Below the pieces are notes generated by a model. It did not search any database. It worked only from the letters and a program-made list of their open reading frames with translations, and was not told the DNA's origin. A stretch of DNA of 34,360 nucleotides from Schlesneria paludicola DSM 18645. Lineage in GTDB: Bacteria; Planctomycetota; Planctomycetia; Planctomycetales; Planctomycetaceae. Location: NCBI RefSeq assembly GCF_000255655.1, contig NZ_JH636436.1, positions 1,021,948-1,056,307 on the forward strand. Reading direction: 5' to 3'. Made by a program: the position numbers and the translations under genes. Shown here one piece after another: positions 34,058-34,360 of this stretch (its first letter is position 1; each line of letters opens with the position of its first letter).

Positions 34058-34360
34058 CAGGCAAAAAAGAATCAAACGCGCCCAGGAGTCGTGGTCATCA
34101 ACGTGCCTGCCGCCGTCGATTCTGCAGGCGTTCGATTGTAGGCCAAGGGCACTGGCGAAATTTATCGATTCAACGCCTGTGTACTCAAGCCGTGGCAAAT
34201 CCACCAGGGCGTAACTCGATTCAATCATCCATGCACGAAGAAAAACCCGATCGAAGTCGAGTTTCAATAAAAAAAAGGTCCTTCAGGCTTTTGTGTGGGT
34301 AACCCTGGATTGGTGCGGAAAACGAACGGGTCGGATGCGGTGACATCCCGCAGAAAAGAG
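34058..34360. other. right edge, no gene seen
   Basis: The last 303 bases hold short open frames without ribosome binding sites, an A-run at 34268-34276 and no recognisable repeat. A gene could begin beyond the edge. Confidence 0.5.

Noticed and set aside
1..34360. tRNA or rRNA genes
   Set aside because: No cloverleaf with T-loop GGTTCGAAT-type sequence in proper context and no rRNA-like sequence was noticed in any intergenic region.

Overview
The window looks like chromosomal DNA of a planctomycete (order Planctomycetales, perhaps a Schlesneria-like genus; the genus is a guess). The main reasons are two DUF1559 pseudopilin-like proteins with the N-terminal [15 protein letters not shown] motif, a downstream carboxypeptidase-regulatory-like lipoprotein, a very long WD40 protein, several small planctomycete-style hypothetical proteins, and abundant palindromic repeats of the type CGTTCCCAAGCGGGAGCTTG. 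Gene density is moderate, and many intergenic gaps are filled by short inverted-repeat elements.

Layout. 1-5.4 kb: the 5' part of a DUF1559 gene (minus strand, cut by the window edge), an unrecognised 437-aa protein, a 65-aa membrane protein, a secreted protein with carboxypeptidase-regulatory-like repeats, and a YciI-like protein. 5.4-9.1 kb: a repeat-rich stretch around a DinB-like protein and a YafY-type HTH/WYL regulator. 9.1-10.8 kb: a DUF1559 gene and its lipoprotein partner. 10.8-13.9 kb: a MocR-type regulator divergent from an AhpD-like protein and a periplasmic cupin, then an HPF/RaiA-like protein. 13.9-16.9 kb: repeat-rich accessory DNA with a small HExxH metallopeptidase-like gene and an unrecognised gene. 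16.9-26.8 kb: a methyltransferase, xerC with a small companion gene, a lipoprotein predicted to carry 21 WD40 repeats, holA, two unrecognised conserved-looking proteins and a membrane glycosyltransferase. 26.9-34.4 kb: a membrane-bound sigma-54 activator, a strong sigma-54 promoter with a downstream intrinsic terminator and no gene between them, a large secreted glycoside-hydrolase-like protein, and a PPOX flavoprotein.

The most interesting signals are four. (i) A transcription unit of about 300 nt runs from a near-consensus sigma-54 promoter (30072-30088) to an intrinsic terminator (30361-30403). It lies just upstream of, and divergent from, a membrane sigma-54 activator, and is a candidate sigma-54-dependent small RNA or attenuated leader. 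(ii) Two families of 100-126 bp inverted-repeat elements seem to swap ends with each other. (iii) Composite hairpin-spacer-hairpin palindromes form another family. (iv) An HExxH protein sits directly behind one of the inverted-repeat elements. All functions are inferred from reading the sequence; no database search was run.
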